From positions 1-13,411 of the forward strand of contig JAQVLM010000030.1 of the NCBI GenBank assembly GCA_028704125.1: a DNA stretch of 13,411 nt, written 5' to 3'. Source of the DNA: Opitutales bacterium. Lineage in GTDB: Bacteria > Verrucomicrobiota > Verrucomicrobiia > Opitutales > JAFGAQ01. A model generated the notes under the pieces. That model was not told the DNA's origin. It saw only the letters and a list, made by a program, of their open reading frames with translations, and made no database searches. Of this stretch, positions 5,812 to 13,411 are shown in pieces (position 1 is the stretch's first letter; each line of letters starts with the position of its first letter). Made by a program: the position numbers and the translations under genes.

Positions 5812-7080
5812 ATGCTCGAAACAAGGTTCGAACTTTTGGAGAAAATCAGTCTGGGCGAAGACACTTTTCTGGAGCTGAAGGAGGTCCGGTTTTCCGGGAC
5901 TCGTGTAACGGCACCCAGACAGTCCGACCTCGCCGACGAAATAGCGGCTTTCGCCAATGGTCGCGGAGGGGTGCTTATTCTTGGAGTGGATGACAACACC
6001 CGCTCGGTGTTCGGTATCCCGTTGGAGCAATTGGATGCAGTGGAAGAAATGGTTCGAAATGCTTGCCAGGACTCTCTGAATCCGTCGCTCGCTCCGGTGA
6101 TCGAGCGAATGCTACTGCCAAACGATTCAGGCTTTGATGTGCCCGTTCTTCGCGTAGGAATTGAGCGAAGTCTATTTGTTCACCAGAGCCCGGGAGGCTA
6201 CTTTCACCGCGTGGGGAGTAGCAAGCGCCCTATGCCACCCGATTTGTTGGCAAGGCTATTTCAGCAACGGAGTCAGAGTCGCTTGATTCGTTTTGACGAA
6301 CAAGTCGTTCCTCGCGCAACCCTTGATGACCTTTCAAAGCCTCTATGGCAGCGATTCATCAATTCACGTTCAGACGGCAATCGAGAGAGCTTTCTTGGCA
6401 AAATCGGCATGGCGCGAGCCGACGATGAGGGCGTCCTCCGTCCTACTGTTGCCGGGGTTCTAATGGCGACAGAGGATCCTCGCATTTGGTTGCCTAATGC
6501 CTTTATCCAAGCCGTGGCGTACCGCGGAACAGAAGTAACTCCGGGCCCGGATTATCAATTGGATGCAGCCGACATCACTGGGCCGCTTGACGCACAAGCG
6601 TGGCAAGCCTGCCAGTTTGTCCGCAAGAATATGTGGATAGGGGCGAGCAAGGCGCTAGGCAGGAACGATGAACCGCAGTTCGACCTCACGGCGGTGTTCG
6701 AGGCATTGGTGAATGCCGTGGCTCACCGGGATTACTCGATCCACGGCTCGAAGATCCGACTTCGGTTGTTTTCGGATCGACTTGAGATATATTCGCCCGG
6801 GACTATTCCGAATTCCATGACGATCGAGACGCTGGCTTTTCGACAGGCTTCGCGGAACGAGGCCATAGCGAGCCTCCTGGCAAAGTGTCCGGTCCCCTCT
6901 CAAGAGGAGGTTCGAACGGATCGTTCCGCAATGATGGACCGTCGGGGAGAAGGCGTCTTGATAATCCTTGAAAATTGCCGAAAGCTTACGGGCCAACCAG
7001 CGGTTTACACCCTCAATGATGATGCCGAGTTGCTGCTTACCCTTCCGGCGAGGAACAGGTCGGACTCATTCCTCAAATGA
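5812..7080 (+). CDS. AlbA_2/Schlafen-type DNA-binding protein with GHKL-like ATP-binding domain
   Basis: The 422-aa product has an N-terminal Schlafen AlbA_2 domain at about residues 16-85. It contains FLELKEVRF (19-27), ADEIAAFANGRGGVLILGVD (41-60) and a following helix. The C-terminal half carries a GHKL/HATPase_c_4-like ATP-binding region with an N-box (EALVNAVAHRDYS, 298-310), a RLEIYSPG strand (323-330) and RGEGV (378-382). Such proteins are often labelled ATP-binding protein or putative transcriptional regulator and are common beside type I RM and other defence genes. The AlbA_2 fold is related to nucleic-acid binding and, in some Schlafens, RNA cleavage; no catalytic residues for cleavage can be assigned here. 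The start at 5812 is supported by AAGGAG and lies 2 nt after the PHP-ATPase stop. The stop overlaps the hsdR start by 4 nt. This placement suggests a regulator or accessory effector made together with both neighbours. Confidence 0.85.
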   Translation: MLETRFELLEKISLGEDTFLELKEVRFSGTRVTAPRQSDLADEIAAFANGRGGVLILGVDDNTRSVFGIPLEQLDAVEEMVRNACQDSLNPSLAPVIERMLLPNDSGFDVPVLRVGIERSLFVHQSPGGYFHRVGSSKRPMPPDLLARLFQQRSQSRLIRFDEQVVPRATLDDLSKPLWQRFINSRSDGNRESFLGKIGMARADDEGVLRPTVAGVLMATEDPRIWLPNAFIQAVAYRGTEVTPGPDYQLDAADITGPLDAQAWQACQFVRKNMWIGASKALGRNDEPQFDLTAVFEALVNAVAHRDYSIHGSKIRLRLFSDRLEIYSPGTIPNSMTIETLAFRQASRNEAIASLLAKCPVPSQEEVRTDRSAMMDRRGEGVLIILENCRKLTGQPAVYTLNDDAELLLTLPARNRSDSFLK

Positions 7081-10000
7081 GCGCTCTCAACGAGAACGTC
7101 TTGGAGCAGGCCTGCCTAGAATGGATGGGGGAACTGGGCTGGAAGCTCGCCTACGGCCCTGATCTGTCGCCAGGAGGGAGTTTTTGCGAACGGGACGATT
7201 TCCGACAGGTTGTTCTCTTGGGGAGACTCCGTTCCGCGCTCGAGCGTATAAATCCGGAGATGCCTCCAGCTGCTATCGAGGAAGCGGTCAGGAAGATCAC
7301 CATTCCCAAGTCACCTGACTTGCTGATCAACAATCGGCAGTTTCACCATTACCTCACGGATGGAGTCGATGTTGAAATCGCCGCGGATTCACTTGGCGGG
7401 CGACGGCACCGTAAAGTGTGGCTGATCGACATCAAGGATCTTGAGAATAATGATTGGTTGACGGTTAACCAGTTTACGGTGGTTGAGGAGAAGAAAAACC
7501 GGCGGGCCGACATCTTGCTCTTCCTGAATGGGATGCCCATCGGGATTCTTGAGCTGAAGAATCCGGCCGCGGAATCGGCTGATACCAGAAGCGCATTCAA
7601 TCAGATCCAGACCTATAAACGCGATATCCCGAGCCTGTTCGCCACCAACGAATTGATCGGCATCTCCGACGGATTTCAGGCAAAGGTGGGAATGCTCACC
7701 AGTGGCTGGGATCGCTTCATGCCTTGGCGAACGGTGGATGGTTCTGAGGTTATTCCAAAAGGTGCTCCCGAGCTTGAAGTGATGGTTCGCGGCTTGTTTC
7801 ATAAAAAGCGCTTGGTCGATTTTGTTCTGAACTTCGTCGTATTCGAAGATAACGGGGCGGATATTATCAAAAAAGGGGCTGCTTATCATCAGTATTGGGC
7901 CGTGAACCGCGCTCTTGAAGCGACGCTCTCGGCATGTGGGATTGATGCCGATCCCGGAGTGCTGGTTGGGATCAATCGCGAAGATGACGAGTCTGGCTTG
8001 GTGCTCGACGAGTCAAAGGTCGTCTATGGTAAAGGTTCGTCTCACTTTGGGCAAAAGCGTATCGGAGTAATCTGGCACACTCAGGGAAGTGGCAAGAGCC
8101 TGTCGATGGCGTTCTTCGCTGGTAAAGTCGTCAGGCATCCTGCAATGGAAAATCCGACACTGGTTGTCATCACCGATCGTAACGATCTGGATGACCAATT
8201 GTTCGGGACTTTTGCCGGTTGTGTTCAACTACTGCGGCAGTCGCCGGTTCAGGCCGAAAGCAGAACCCATATTCGCCAGGTTCTGAAAGTGGCTTCGGGC
8301 GGTATTGTGTTCACCACGATCCAGAAGTTCATGCCGGACGAAAAGGGGGACGCCTTCCCTTTGCTTTCGAATCGACGGAACGTTGTTGTCATAGCGGATG
8401 AAGCGCATCGCAGCCAATACGATTTCATCGATGGATTTGCCCGGCACCTACACGATGCGTTGCCAAATGCGTCGTTCATCGGTTTTACCGGAACCCCGAT
8501 TGAGCGGGATGACCGTAGCACGCCAGCTGTCTTTGGTGACTACATCGACAAGTACGATATTCTCCGGGCAGTCGAAGATGGTGCCACCGTTCCGATATAC
8601 TACGAAAGCCGATTGGCCCGAATCGAACTCTCGGAGGATTCACGGGACTTTATTGATCCTGAGTTCAATTCGATTACCGAAGGCGAAGAGGAGTCTGGTA
8701 AGGAGAGACTCAAAACAAAGTGGGCAGCCTTGGAGGCAATGGTTGGGGCAGACGCTCGTCTGGCTCTGATTGCAAATGACTTGGTCGAGCACTTTGGTGC
8801 TCGGCTGGAGGTGCTCGCGGGAAAGGCGATGGTCGTCTGCATGAGCCGCCGGATTTGTGTCGATCTTTACGAGGCAATAAAGAAACTCCGGCCCGAGTGG
8901 CACAACGAAGAAGACGCCTTAGGTGCGATGAAAATCGTGATGTCAGGCTCGGCTTCCGACGAAAGCGTCTGGCAGACGCACATCAGGACAAAGAGTGCCA
9001 GGGAGCTTCTGGCAAAGCGGTTTAAGAATCCCGATGATCCTTTGAAGATTGTCATCGTGCGGGATATGTGGCTTACCGGATTCGATTGTCCGAGCATGCA
9101 CACGATGTATGTGGATAAGCCGATGAGTGGACACAATCTCATGCAGGCCATCGCCCGGGTAAACCGGGTGTTTCGCGACAAACCTGGAGGGCTTGTTGTT
9201 GATTATCTGGGCCTTGCCGAGTCGTTGAAAAGGGCGCTGGCAGACTACTCGGAGAGTGGTGGTCGGGGCAGTGCAACCATTGATCAGGAAGAAGCGGTAA
9301 ACGTCTTTCTGGAGAAGTATGGAATTGTGCGATCAATCCTTCACGGGGTGAATTTGGAGGTGATCATCACCTCGAAGGGGAGCGAGCGGATCAAGCAGAT
9401 TACCTTTGCATTGGAGTATTTGCTCGGGCTTGAGGATGGGAAAGAACGTTACCTGGCTGCTGTCAGCTCAATGAGCAAAGCGTTCGCTCTAGCAGTGCCG
9501 CATCCCAAAGCAATCGTTCTCCGCGATGAGGTCGGGTGTTGCCAGGAAATTCGGGCCGCACTGGTCAAAGCCAGCTCTGAAGGAGGGATGCGGGGTTCGT
9601 CGGAGATGGACGCTGCGATAAAACAACTGGTCTCAAAGGCGGTGTCGTCGACGGAAGTGGTGGATATTTTCAAAGCCGCAGGTTTGGACAAGCCGGACAT
9701 ATCAATACTCTCGGATGACTTTTTGGAGGAAGTGCGCCAACTGCCACAAAGGAACCTTGCTTTGGAGTTGCTTAAAAAGCTCATCAATGACGAGATCAAG
9801 ACTCGGGCAGGAAAGAACATTGTTCAGTCCCGAGCTTTCTCTGAGATGCTTGAGCGGTCGATCCGAAAATACCAAAACAGAGCCATCGCTGCGGTTGAGG
9901 TGATTCAAGAACTGATCGAGTTGGCAAAACAAATCCGGGATTCGCAGAGTCGGGGAACAAAACTGAATCTTACGGATGATGAGGTGGCCTTTTATGATGC

Positions 10001-10256
10001 GCTCGCCGACAACGGCAGCGCAGTGAAGGTTATGGGTGACGACAAACTCAAGTTTCTCGCGCAGGAACTGGTTCTTCGAGTCCGCCAAAGCGTGAGTATT
10101 GACTGGACCCTGCGGGAGAACGCCCGAGCCCAGATTCGCGTTTTGGTGAAACGTATATTGCGCCAGTTTGGTTATCCGCCCGATATGGAAAAGAAGGCAA
10201 CTGAGCTCGTATTGGAGCAGGCCGAGTATCTGTGTTTGGGTTGGTCGGAAGCCTGA
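7077..10256 (+). CDS. hsdR: Type I restriction endonuclease subunit R (HsdR), nuclease-translocase
   Basis: HsdR is the ATP-driven DNA translocase and nuclease of the type I complex, cutting unmodified DNA away from the recognition site. The 1059-aa length is normal for the family. The N-terminal PD-(E/D)XK nuclease shows RRADILLFLNG (142-152; D145) and GILELKNP (156-163; E159, K161). The helicase motor follows: Walker A HTQGSGKS (334-341), ADEAHRSQ (440-447), TGTP (471-474), and later TGFDCPSMHTMYVDKP and AIARVNR (motifs V-VI). A long C-terminal helical region would dock onto HsdM/HsdS. All motifs are intact, so the enzyme should be active. Its ATG overlaps the TGA of the AlbA_2 gene (ATGA) and no good ribosome-binding site is visible, so translation is probably coupled. 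This is the last gene of the defence block; a 127-nt gap follows. Confidence 0.96.
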   Translation: MSALNENVLEQACLEWMGELGWKLAYGPDLSPGGSFCERDDFRQVVLLGRLRSALERINPEMPPAAIEEAVRKITIPKSPDLLINNRQFHHYLTDGVDVEIAADSLGGRRHRKVWLIDIKDLENNDWLTVNQFTVVEEKKNRRADILLFLNGMPIGILELKNPAAESADTRSAFNQIQTYKRDIPSLFATNELIGISDGFQAKVGMLTSGWDRFMPWRTVDGSEVIPKGAPELEVMVRGLFHKKRLVDFVLNFVVFEDNGADIIKKGAAYHQYWAVNRALEATLSACGIDADPGVLVGINREDDESGLVLDESKVVYGKGSSHFGQKRIGVIWHTQGSGKSLSMAFFAGKVVRHPAMENPTLVVITDRNDLDDQLFGTFAGCVQLLRQSPVQAESRTHIRQVLKVASGGIVFTTIQKFMPDEKGDAFPLLSNRRNVVVIADEAHRSQYDFIDGFARHLHDALPNASFIGFTGTPIERDDRSTPAVFGDYIDKYDILRAVEDGATVPIYYESRLARIELSEDSRDFIDPEFNSITEGEEESGKERLKTKWAALEAMVGADARLALIANDLVEHFGARLEVLAGKAMVVCMSRRICVDLYEAIKKLRPEWHNEEDALGAMKIVMSGSASDESVWQTHIRTKSARELLAKRFKNPDDPLKIVIVRDMWLTGFDCPSMHTMYVDKPMSGHNLMQAIARVNRVFRDKPGGLVVDYLGLAESLKRALADYSESGGRGSATIDQEEAVNVFLEKYGIVRSILHGVNLEVIITSKGSERIKQITFALEYLLGLEDGKERYLAAVSSMSKAFALAVPHPKAIVLRDEVGCCQEIRAALVKASSEGGMRGSSEMDAAIKQLVSKAVSSTEVVDIFKAAGLDKPDISILSDDFLEEVRQLPQRNLALELLKKLINDEIKTRAGKNIVQSRAFSEMLERSIRKYQNRAIAAVEVIQELIELAKQIRDSQSRGTKLNLTDDEVAFYDALADNGSAVKVMGDDKLKFLAQELVLRVRQSVSIDWTLRENARAQIRVLVKRILRQFGYPPDMEKKATELVLEQAEYLCLGWSEA

Positions 10257-10383
10257 TTAGGTTTTCGATGAGTTGGGTCGTGCGTAGTGGCCTGTTAGGG
10301 GTAGGGTGCCCGGCAAGGAGGCGGGCAGGATTATTGGGGGTTGCGTGTCCGCATTACAGGATTATGGAAAAGGGTTTTTGAGC
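10257..10383 (+). other. Intergenic gap between RM locus and receptor gene, with a weak GC-rich hairpin
   Basis: This 127-nt gap separates the defence operon from the next, compositionally different genes. It contains one perfect 6-bp inverted pair, TGCCCG (10307-10312) and CGGGCA (10322-10327), with a 9-nt loop. No T-tract follows, so it is not a convincing intrinsic terminator. No clear -35/-10 promoter pair was found. AAAAGGG at 10367-10373 lies 10 nt before the receptor start and may be its ribosome-binding site. Confidence 0.3.
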
Positions 10384-12324
10384 ATGAACAGAACAGATTG
10401 GATAATGTCGGGAATTGGCCGGTGGATCCCTTTGTCGGGAGCTTTGGTCTTGGCTTTGGGATTGGTGCCCTCGTTGGTGGGCGCGGGGGCAGGGTCCGAT
10501 CCGGAGGAGCTGGAGGCTCTCGTGATATCCGGGTCACGCTTGGACGGGTTGGCTGTGCAGCAGGCCCACCGGGTTTTTGGCGGGGTGCAGGATCCTTTGA
10601 CTTTACTGCGGGGCGAAGACTGGCTGAGTTTTGTTCCCGGAGCTTACATCGAAGGATACCGTTCGTCGGTGGGAAGTGACCGGATCTACCTTCGGGGCGG
10701 GGAGCCGAACGCCGCACTGTGTCTGGTTGACGGGATCAAGGTCGACAACCCGACGGATGGGACGGGATCATCGTTTTCAATGGCGTCGATGCCCTCGCTT
10801 GGGGTGGACCGGATCGATATTTCCTATGGCTCCGGGTCGTCGGTGCATGGTTCGGGTGCACTCAGCGGTGTGATATCGATTGAGAGTTTTGGCGACCTCG
10901 ATGATCCGGAATCCTGGATGTCCGGTGGTTTTGGGATGCATGGCGCATGGGAGGTTCAGTTGCGGACCATGGGAACCGGAGACTGGGGTTCAGGTGGCAT
11001 ACACTATCGACAGATGGATGGTGGACGTTTCTTCGATGAGACCCGGCGCAAGAGCCGGAGGGTCAGTCTTGGCTTTGATCCGGAGGTTCCGGACGGGCAT
11101 CGTCTCAGTATCCGTGGATTTTGGGCTGACTATGAGAGTCGTGCATTTCCGGACGACAGTGGAGGGCCTCTTTTCGCTGTTCTTAGGGATGCGGAAGAGC
11201 GCAGCGGAGATGAAGGGGGAATGAGTGTGCGTTATGCGTTGGATGTTTCGCGAACCGGTGGAGTGCTGCATTTCCAAAGTTCGCACTATCGGAGGACGGA
11301 TGAGAGTGTGTCTCCGGGTGTGTTGCCAGGTGTGCGTGACCCGATGGGGTTGCCCAGAAGCAGTACGGACAGTGAATTGACGCGTTGGGTGGCGGGATCA
11401 TGGTATGAGCAGCCGCTTCAATACGGGCTTCGTGTGCTTGCCGGGTGCGAGTGGGAACGGGAAGAGGGAATGAGTGACAGTCGGGTGGATTACGGCTTTT
11501 TCAATTCCGAAGGGCGTTTCGATCTGCGGCGCGACATAAACAGCATGTTTGCTGAGGCGAATGGAGAGTGGGATCGCTGGGCGGCTCAGTGGGGTGTGCG
11601 TTGGAATGAGGCTTCCGGATCGGAAGAGGAATGGTTGCACCGCGTTGGATTGTCCGTGGGTTTGCCCGAGGTTTGGTCCCGGCTGAGGATGCATTTCAGT
11701 GAGGGTTTCAAGTTGCCGGGTTTCTTCGCCTTGGGGAATCCACTGGTGGGTAATCCGGATTTGGATCCGGAGCTGAGCGAAAGCTGGCAGGCCAGTTGGG
11801 ACATCTTTGTTCCTGCTGCCGATATCATCGCCACGTTGGGCGTGTTCCGCAATGACTACTCCGGCATGATTGACTTCGACCCCGGTCCGCCACCTCAGCT
11901 GGTGAACCGTGGAAACGTAACCATCGAAGGGATCGAGCTTAATGCGGACTGGCAGGCGATGGAGGATTTGCGGGTCAGGGTCTTCGGGATTTGGCTTGAG
12001 ATGGATCCGGGGACTGGAGAACCTCCTTTAAGGGGGCGTCCTGATCGGCGTTTTGGTTTGGATGTGGATGGTTGGATGGGTGAATACTGGAGATGGGGTG
12101 TTCGTTTGACCCACACCGGCAGGCGCCACGATTCTTCTATCCCGACAGGGGATGTGGAGCTCGGGGCTTATGAGCGGATCGATCTCCGCCTTTCCTGGGT
12201 TCCATCGGATGGAGTGGAGCTGGCGTTGGTTCTTGAAAACGTGGGTGACCGGAAATACGAGGAAATGGTTGGATTCCGGGGGCTCGGGTTTTCCCCTTGG
12301 TTTACGACCCGGATCCGGTTTTAG
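10384..12324 (+). CDS. TonB-dependent outer-membrane receptor, BtuB-sized
   Basis: The 646-aa protein is an outer-membrane transporter energised by TonB, importing a scarce ligand such as a metal chelate, cobalamin or sugar; the substrate cannot be named. It begins with a signal peptide (RW then a hydrophobic stretch at about 16-34, cleavage probably near AGAG at 34-37). A TonB-box-like EALVISGSR (44-52) follows, then the plug domain to about 170 with IYLRGGEPNA (101-110) and VDGIKVDNP (115-123). The remainder is a beta barrel with the family-typical SEGFKLPGF (439-447) and GNPDLDPE (456-463). The chain ends in aromatic Phe, as expected for outer-membrane insertion. The frame extends upstream to a GTG at 10306, but 10384 is preferred because the signal peptide starts there. 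There is no sign of a cobalamin riboswitch upstream on this strand. Composition is strongly GC-rich and unlike the defence block. Confidence 0.9.
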   Translation: MNRTDWIMSGIGRWIPLSGALVLALGLVPSLVGAGAGSDPEELEALVISGSRLDGLAVQQAHRVFGGVQDPLTLLRGEDWLSFVPGAYIEGYRSSVGSDRIYLRGGEPNAALCLVDGIKVDNPTDGTGSSFSMASMPSLGVDRIDISYGSGSSVHGSGALSGVISIESFGDLDDPESWMSGGFGMHGAWEVQLRTMGTGDWGSGGIHYRQMDGGRFFDETRRKSRRVSLGFDPEVPDGHRLSIRGFWADYESRAFPDDSGGPLFAVLRDAEERSGDEGGMSVRYALDVSRTGGVLHFQSSHYRRTDESVSPGVLPGVRDPMGLPRSSTDSELTRWVAGSWYEQPLQYGLRVLAGCEWEREEGMSDSRVDYGFFNSEGRFDLRRDINSMFAEANGEWDRWAAQWGVRWNEASGSEEEWLHRVGLSVGLPEVWSRLRMHFSEGFKLPGFFALGNPLVGNPDLDPELSESWQASWDIFVPAADIIATLGVFRNDYSGMIDFDPGPPPQLVNRGNVTIEGIELNADWQAMEDLRVRVFGIWLEMDPGTGEPPLRGRPDRRFGLDVDGWMGEYWRWGVRLTHTGRRHDSSIPTGDVELGAYERIDLRLSWVPSDGVELALVLENVGDRKYEEMVGFRGLGFSPWFTTRIRF

Positions 12325-12402
12325 GTTGGTTTGGCGCTGATATTGGTTCGAATGATGCGGGCTTGCATTCAGAATGTGAAATGTGGCAGGCTTAGACAGA
12401 TC

Positions 12403-12798
12403 ATGAACAAAAGGCATATGCAGAAATGGTGGGCATCCTTGCTGATACTGGTCGGGCTTACTCTGCCCATGACCGGATGCCTGGTCGTGGCGGCGGGTGC
12501 TGGCGCGGGCGCTTATGCTTTTGTGAGGGGTGGGCTCGAATCCCATCTGAACGCACCCATGGTGGATTGCATCGAGGCGGTAAAGGAAACCATGCTTCAG
12601 ATGGGATATGTGAGGGTCCGCGAATCCAGTGATGCGGTTACCTCCCGATTTGTATACAGGGATGCGTCGGACAAGAAGATCGAGATCAAACTTGACTCCA
12701 AGCCGCGGGATCTGATTGCCATTCGCATTCGCACCGGACTGATCGGAGACCGGGAGCATTCCCTCCTGATTCTCAACACCATTCACACTAACTTGTAA
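12403..12798 (+). CDS. DUF3568-type small lipoprotein
   Basis: The 131-aa product has an N-terminal lipoprotein signal: a basic start (MNKRH), a hydrophobic stretch, and a lipobox-like PMTGC placing the acylated Cys at residue 26. A short Gly/Ala-rich segment follows, then a domain of about 80 residues with alternating helices and strands. It contains LNAPMVDCIEAVKETMLQMGY, here split as LNAPMVDC and EAVKETMLQMGY, and later RIRTGLIGD and NTIHTNL. This pattern resembles DUF3568, a family of small envelope proteins of unknown function. The frame is open further upstream (ATGs at 12352 and 12355, TTG at 12331), but only the 12403 or 12418 starts put the signal peptide at the N-terminus. No strong ribosome-binding site is visible. 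It lies 78 nt after the receptor and 16 nt before a polysaccharide-export permease, so it could be co-transcribed with either. Confidence 0.75.
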   Translation: MNKRHMQKWWASLLILVGLTLPMTGCLVVAAGAGAGAYAFVRGGLESHLNAPMVDCIEAVKETMLQMGYVRVRESSDAVTSRFVYRDASDKKIEIKLDSKPRDLIAIRIRTGLIGDREHSLLILNTIHTNL

Positions 12799-12814
12799 TT
12801 TCCGGCTTCGCACC

Positions 12815-13411
12815 ATGCGTCAGTCATTGAAGGCCCGTTCGGGCAAATTTTGGATGAACCTCAATCCCTTGGTGGCATTGGGCAGCATCCACATCAACCG
12901 TGGATTGCTCAAGCAGTTCGTATTGCGGAGTTTTCAGGAGCGCCATAAAGGCAGTTTACTGGGGGTTACCTGGTCGATCCTTTTACCGGTGATGATGATG
13001 GGGCTTTACACTTTGGTGTTCGGTTTCATTTTCGGGAGCACCTACAATGTGATTCCGTCCGAGAACAAGACGGATTTCGGTTTGGGGATTTTTCTGAGCC
13101 TGACACTTTTCAGCCTGGTCGCGGATTCGATGGCGGTCGCCCCCGGTACGATCCTGAACTATCCGAATTTTGTCCGGAAAGTGGTGTTTCCGTTGGAAGT
13201 TCTGCCGGTTGCCACTTTTGGGGCGACGCTGATCAATTTCCTGATCAGCATCGGATTGTTTGTCATTGGTCTCGTGTTCATCGGAAGGGGCCTGAGCATG
13301 ACGGCACTGTGGTTTCCGCTGATCGTTTTCCCGATGTTGCTGATGGCGCTTGGAATCCACTGGTTCTTCTCGGCTCTGGGGGTGTTTTTGCGGGATATTT
13401 CCCAGTTCATG
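12815..13411 (+). CDS. ABC-2 type permease of polysaccharide/polyol-phosphate export (Wzm/TagG-like), 3' end outside window
   Basis: The frame opens at ATG 12815 and runs off the window with 199 residues seen. It encodes the inner-membrane channel of an ABC exporter that moves an O-antigen, capsule or similar undecaprenyl-linked glycan. A cytoplasmic amphipathic N-terminus (about 30-48, ending RHKGSLLGVTW) leads into the first membrane helix at about 52-75. Further hydrophobic segments lie at 89-108, 134-158 and 165-190. NYPNFVRKVVFPLEVLPV (115-132) and FLRDI (191-195) are characteristic of this permease family. About the last quarter, with the final helices, is missing. The ATPase partner (Wzt-like) is expected just downstream. 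No clear ribosome-binding site precedes 12815; an internal ATG at 12854 is a less likely alternative because it would cut into the N-terminal segment. Confidence 0.9.
   Translation, partial: MRQSLKARSGKFWMNLNPLVALGSIHINRGLLKQFVLRSFQERHKGSLLGVTWSILLPVMMMGLYTLVFGFIFGSTYNVIPSENKTDFGLGIFLSLTLFSLVADSMAVAPGTILNYPNFVRKVVFPLEVLPVATFGATLINFLISIGLFVIGLVFIGRGLSMTALWFPLIVFPMLLMALGIHWFFSALGVFLRDISQFM

Noticed and set aside
10281..10300. GCCACT on the minus strand (AGTGGC at 10286-10291) as a cobalamin-riboswitch B12 box upstream of a BtuB-sized receptor
   Set aside because: It is on the wrong strand for the receptor gene and the other conserved riboswitch segments are absent.
10273..10301. TTGGGT and TAGGGG with 17-nt spacing as a promoter for the receptor gene
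   Set aside because: The -10 candidate matches the consensus at only two positions.
10307..10327. Hairpin TGCCCG/CGGGCA as a terminator after hsdR
   Set aside because: The stem is only 6 bp and no T-tract follows; it is kept only as a weak structure in the intergenic entry.
12366..12376. Inverted repeat CATTC-A-GAATG after the receptor gene
   Set aside because: A one-base loop cannot form a stable hairpin and there is no T-tract; probably a chance palindrome.
12028..12816. 262-aa antisense frame over the receptor and lipoprotein genes
   Set aside because: It is antisense to two well-supported genes, Pro/His/Arg-rich as expected for the complement of GC-rich coding DNA, and shows no domain.

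Overview
The window is a 13.4 kb piece of a Gram-negative chromosome with every recognisable gene on the + strand. The outer-membrane TonB-dependent receptor, the DUF3568-type lipoprotein and the general gene style would fit a Verrucomicrobiota/Opitutae-like bacterium. That placement is an inference with modest confidence; only the Gram-negative assignment is firm.

Positions 1-10256 form a type I restriction-modification (RM) locus interrupted by accessory defence-type genes. It opens with the 3' part of hsdS (specificity subunit); hsdM is presumably upstream, outside the window. Then follow a ParB/sulfiredoxin-fold protein, a D12-class (Dam-like) DNA adenine methyltransferase, a probable small protein of 54-62 aa, a 935-aa fusion of a PHP phosphoesterase to an SMC/ABC-type ATPase, an AlbA_2/Schlafen-type protein with a GHKL-like ATP-binding region, and finally hsdR (restriction/translocase subunit). 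Junctions are tight (short gaps, an 11-nt overlap, a 2-nt gap, a 4-nt ATGA overlap) and no internal terminator was seen, so the block is probably one operon. The ParB-like and Dam-like genes look clearly more AT-rich than the rest, which suggests separate acquisition.

The working picture is a layered anti-invader locus. The type I enzyme (HsdM/S/R) methylates and cuts. The ParB-like/Dam-like pair may add or read a second adenine mark. The PHP-ATPase lies between hsdS and hsdR, the position that the prrC anticodon nuclease occupies in the EcoprrI locus, so it may act as a back-up effector tied to the state of the RM enzyme. This is a hypothesis drawn from gene order and domain content.

From 10257 the character changes to GC-rich, non-defence chromosomal genes. 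A 127-nt gap leads to a BtuB-sized TonB-dependent receptor, then a small DUF3568-type lipoprotein, then the 5' part of an ABC-2 permease of the polysaccharide-export (Wzm/TagG) type that runs off the window end. No RNA genes, CRISPR arrays, insertion sequences or att repeats were seen.
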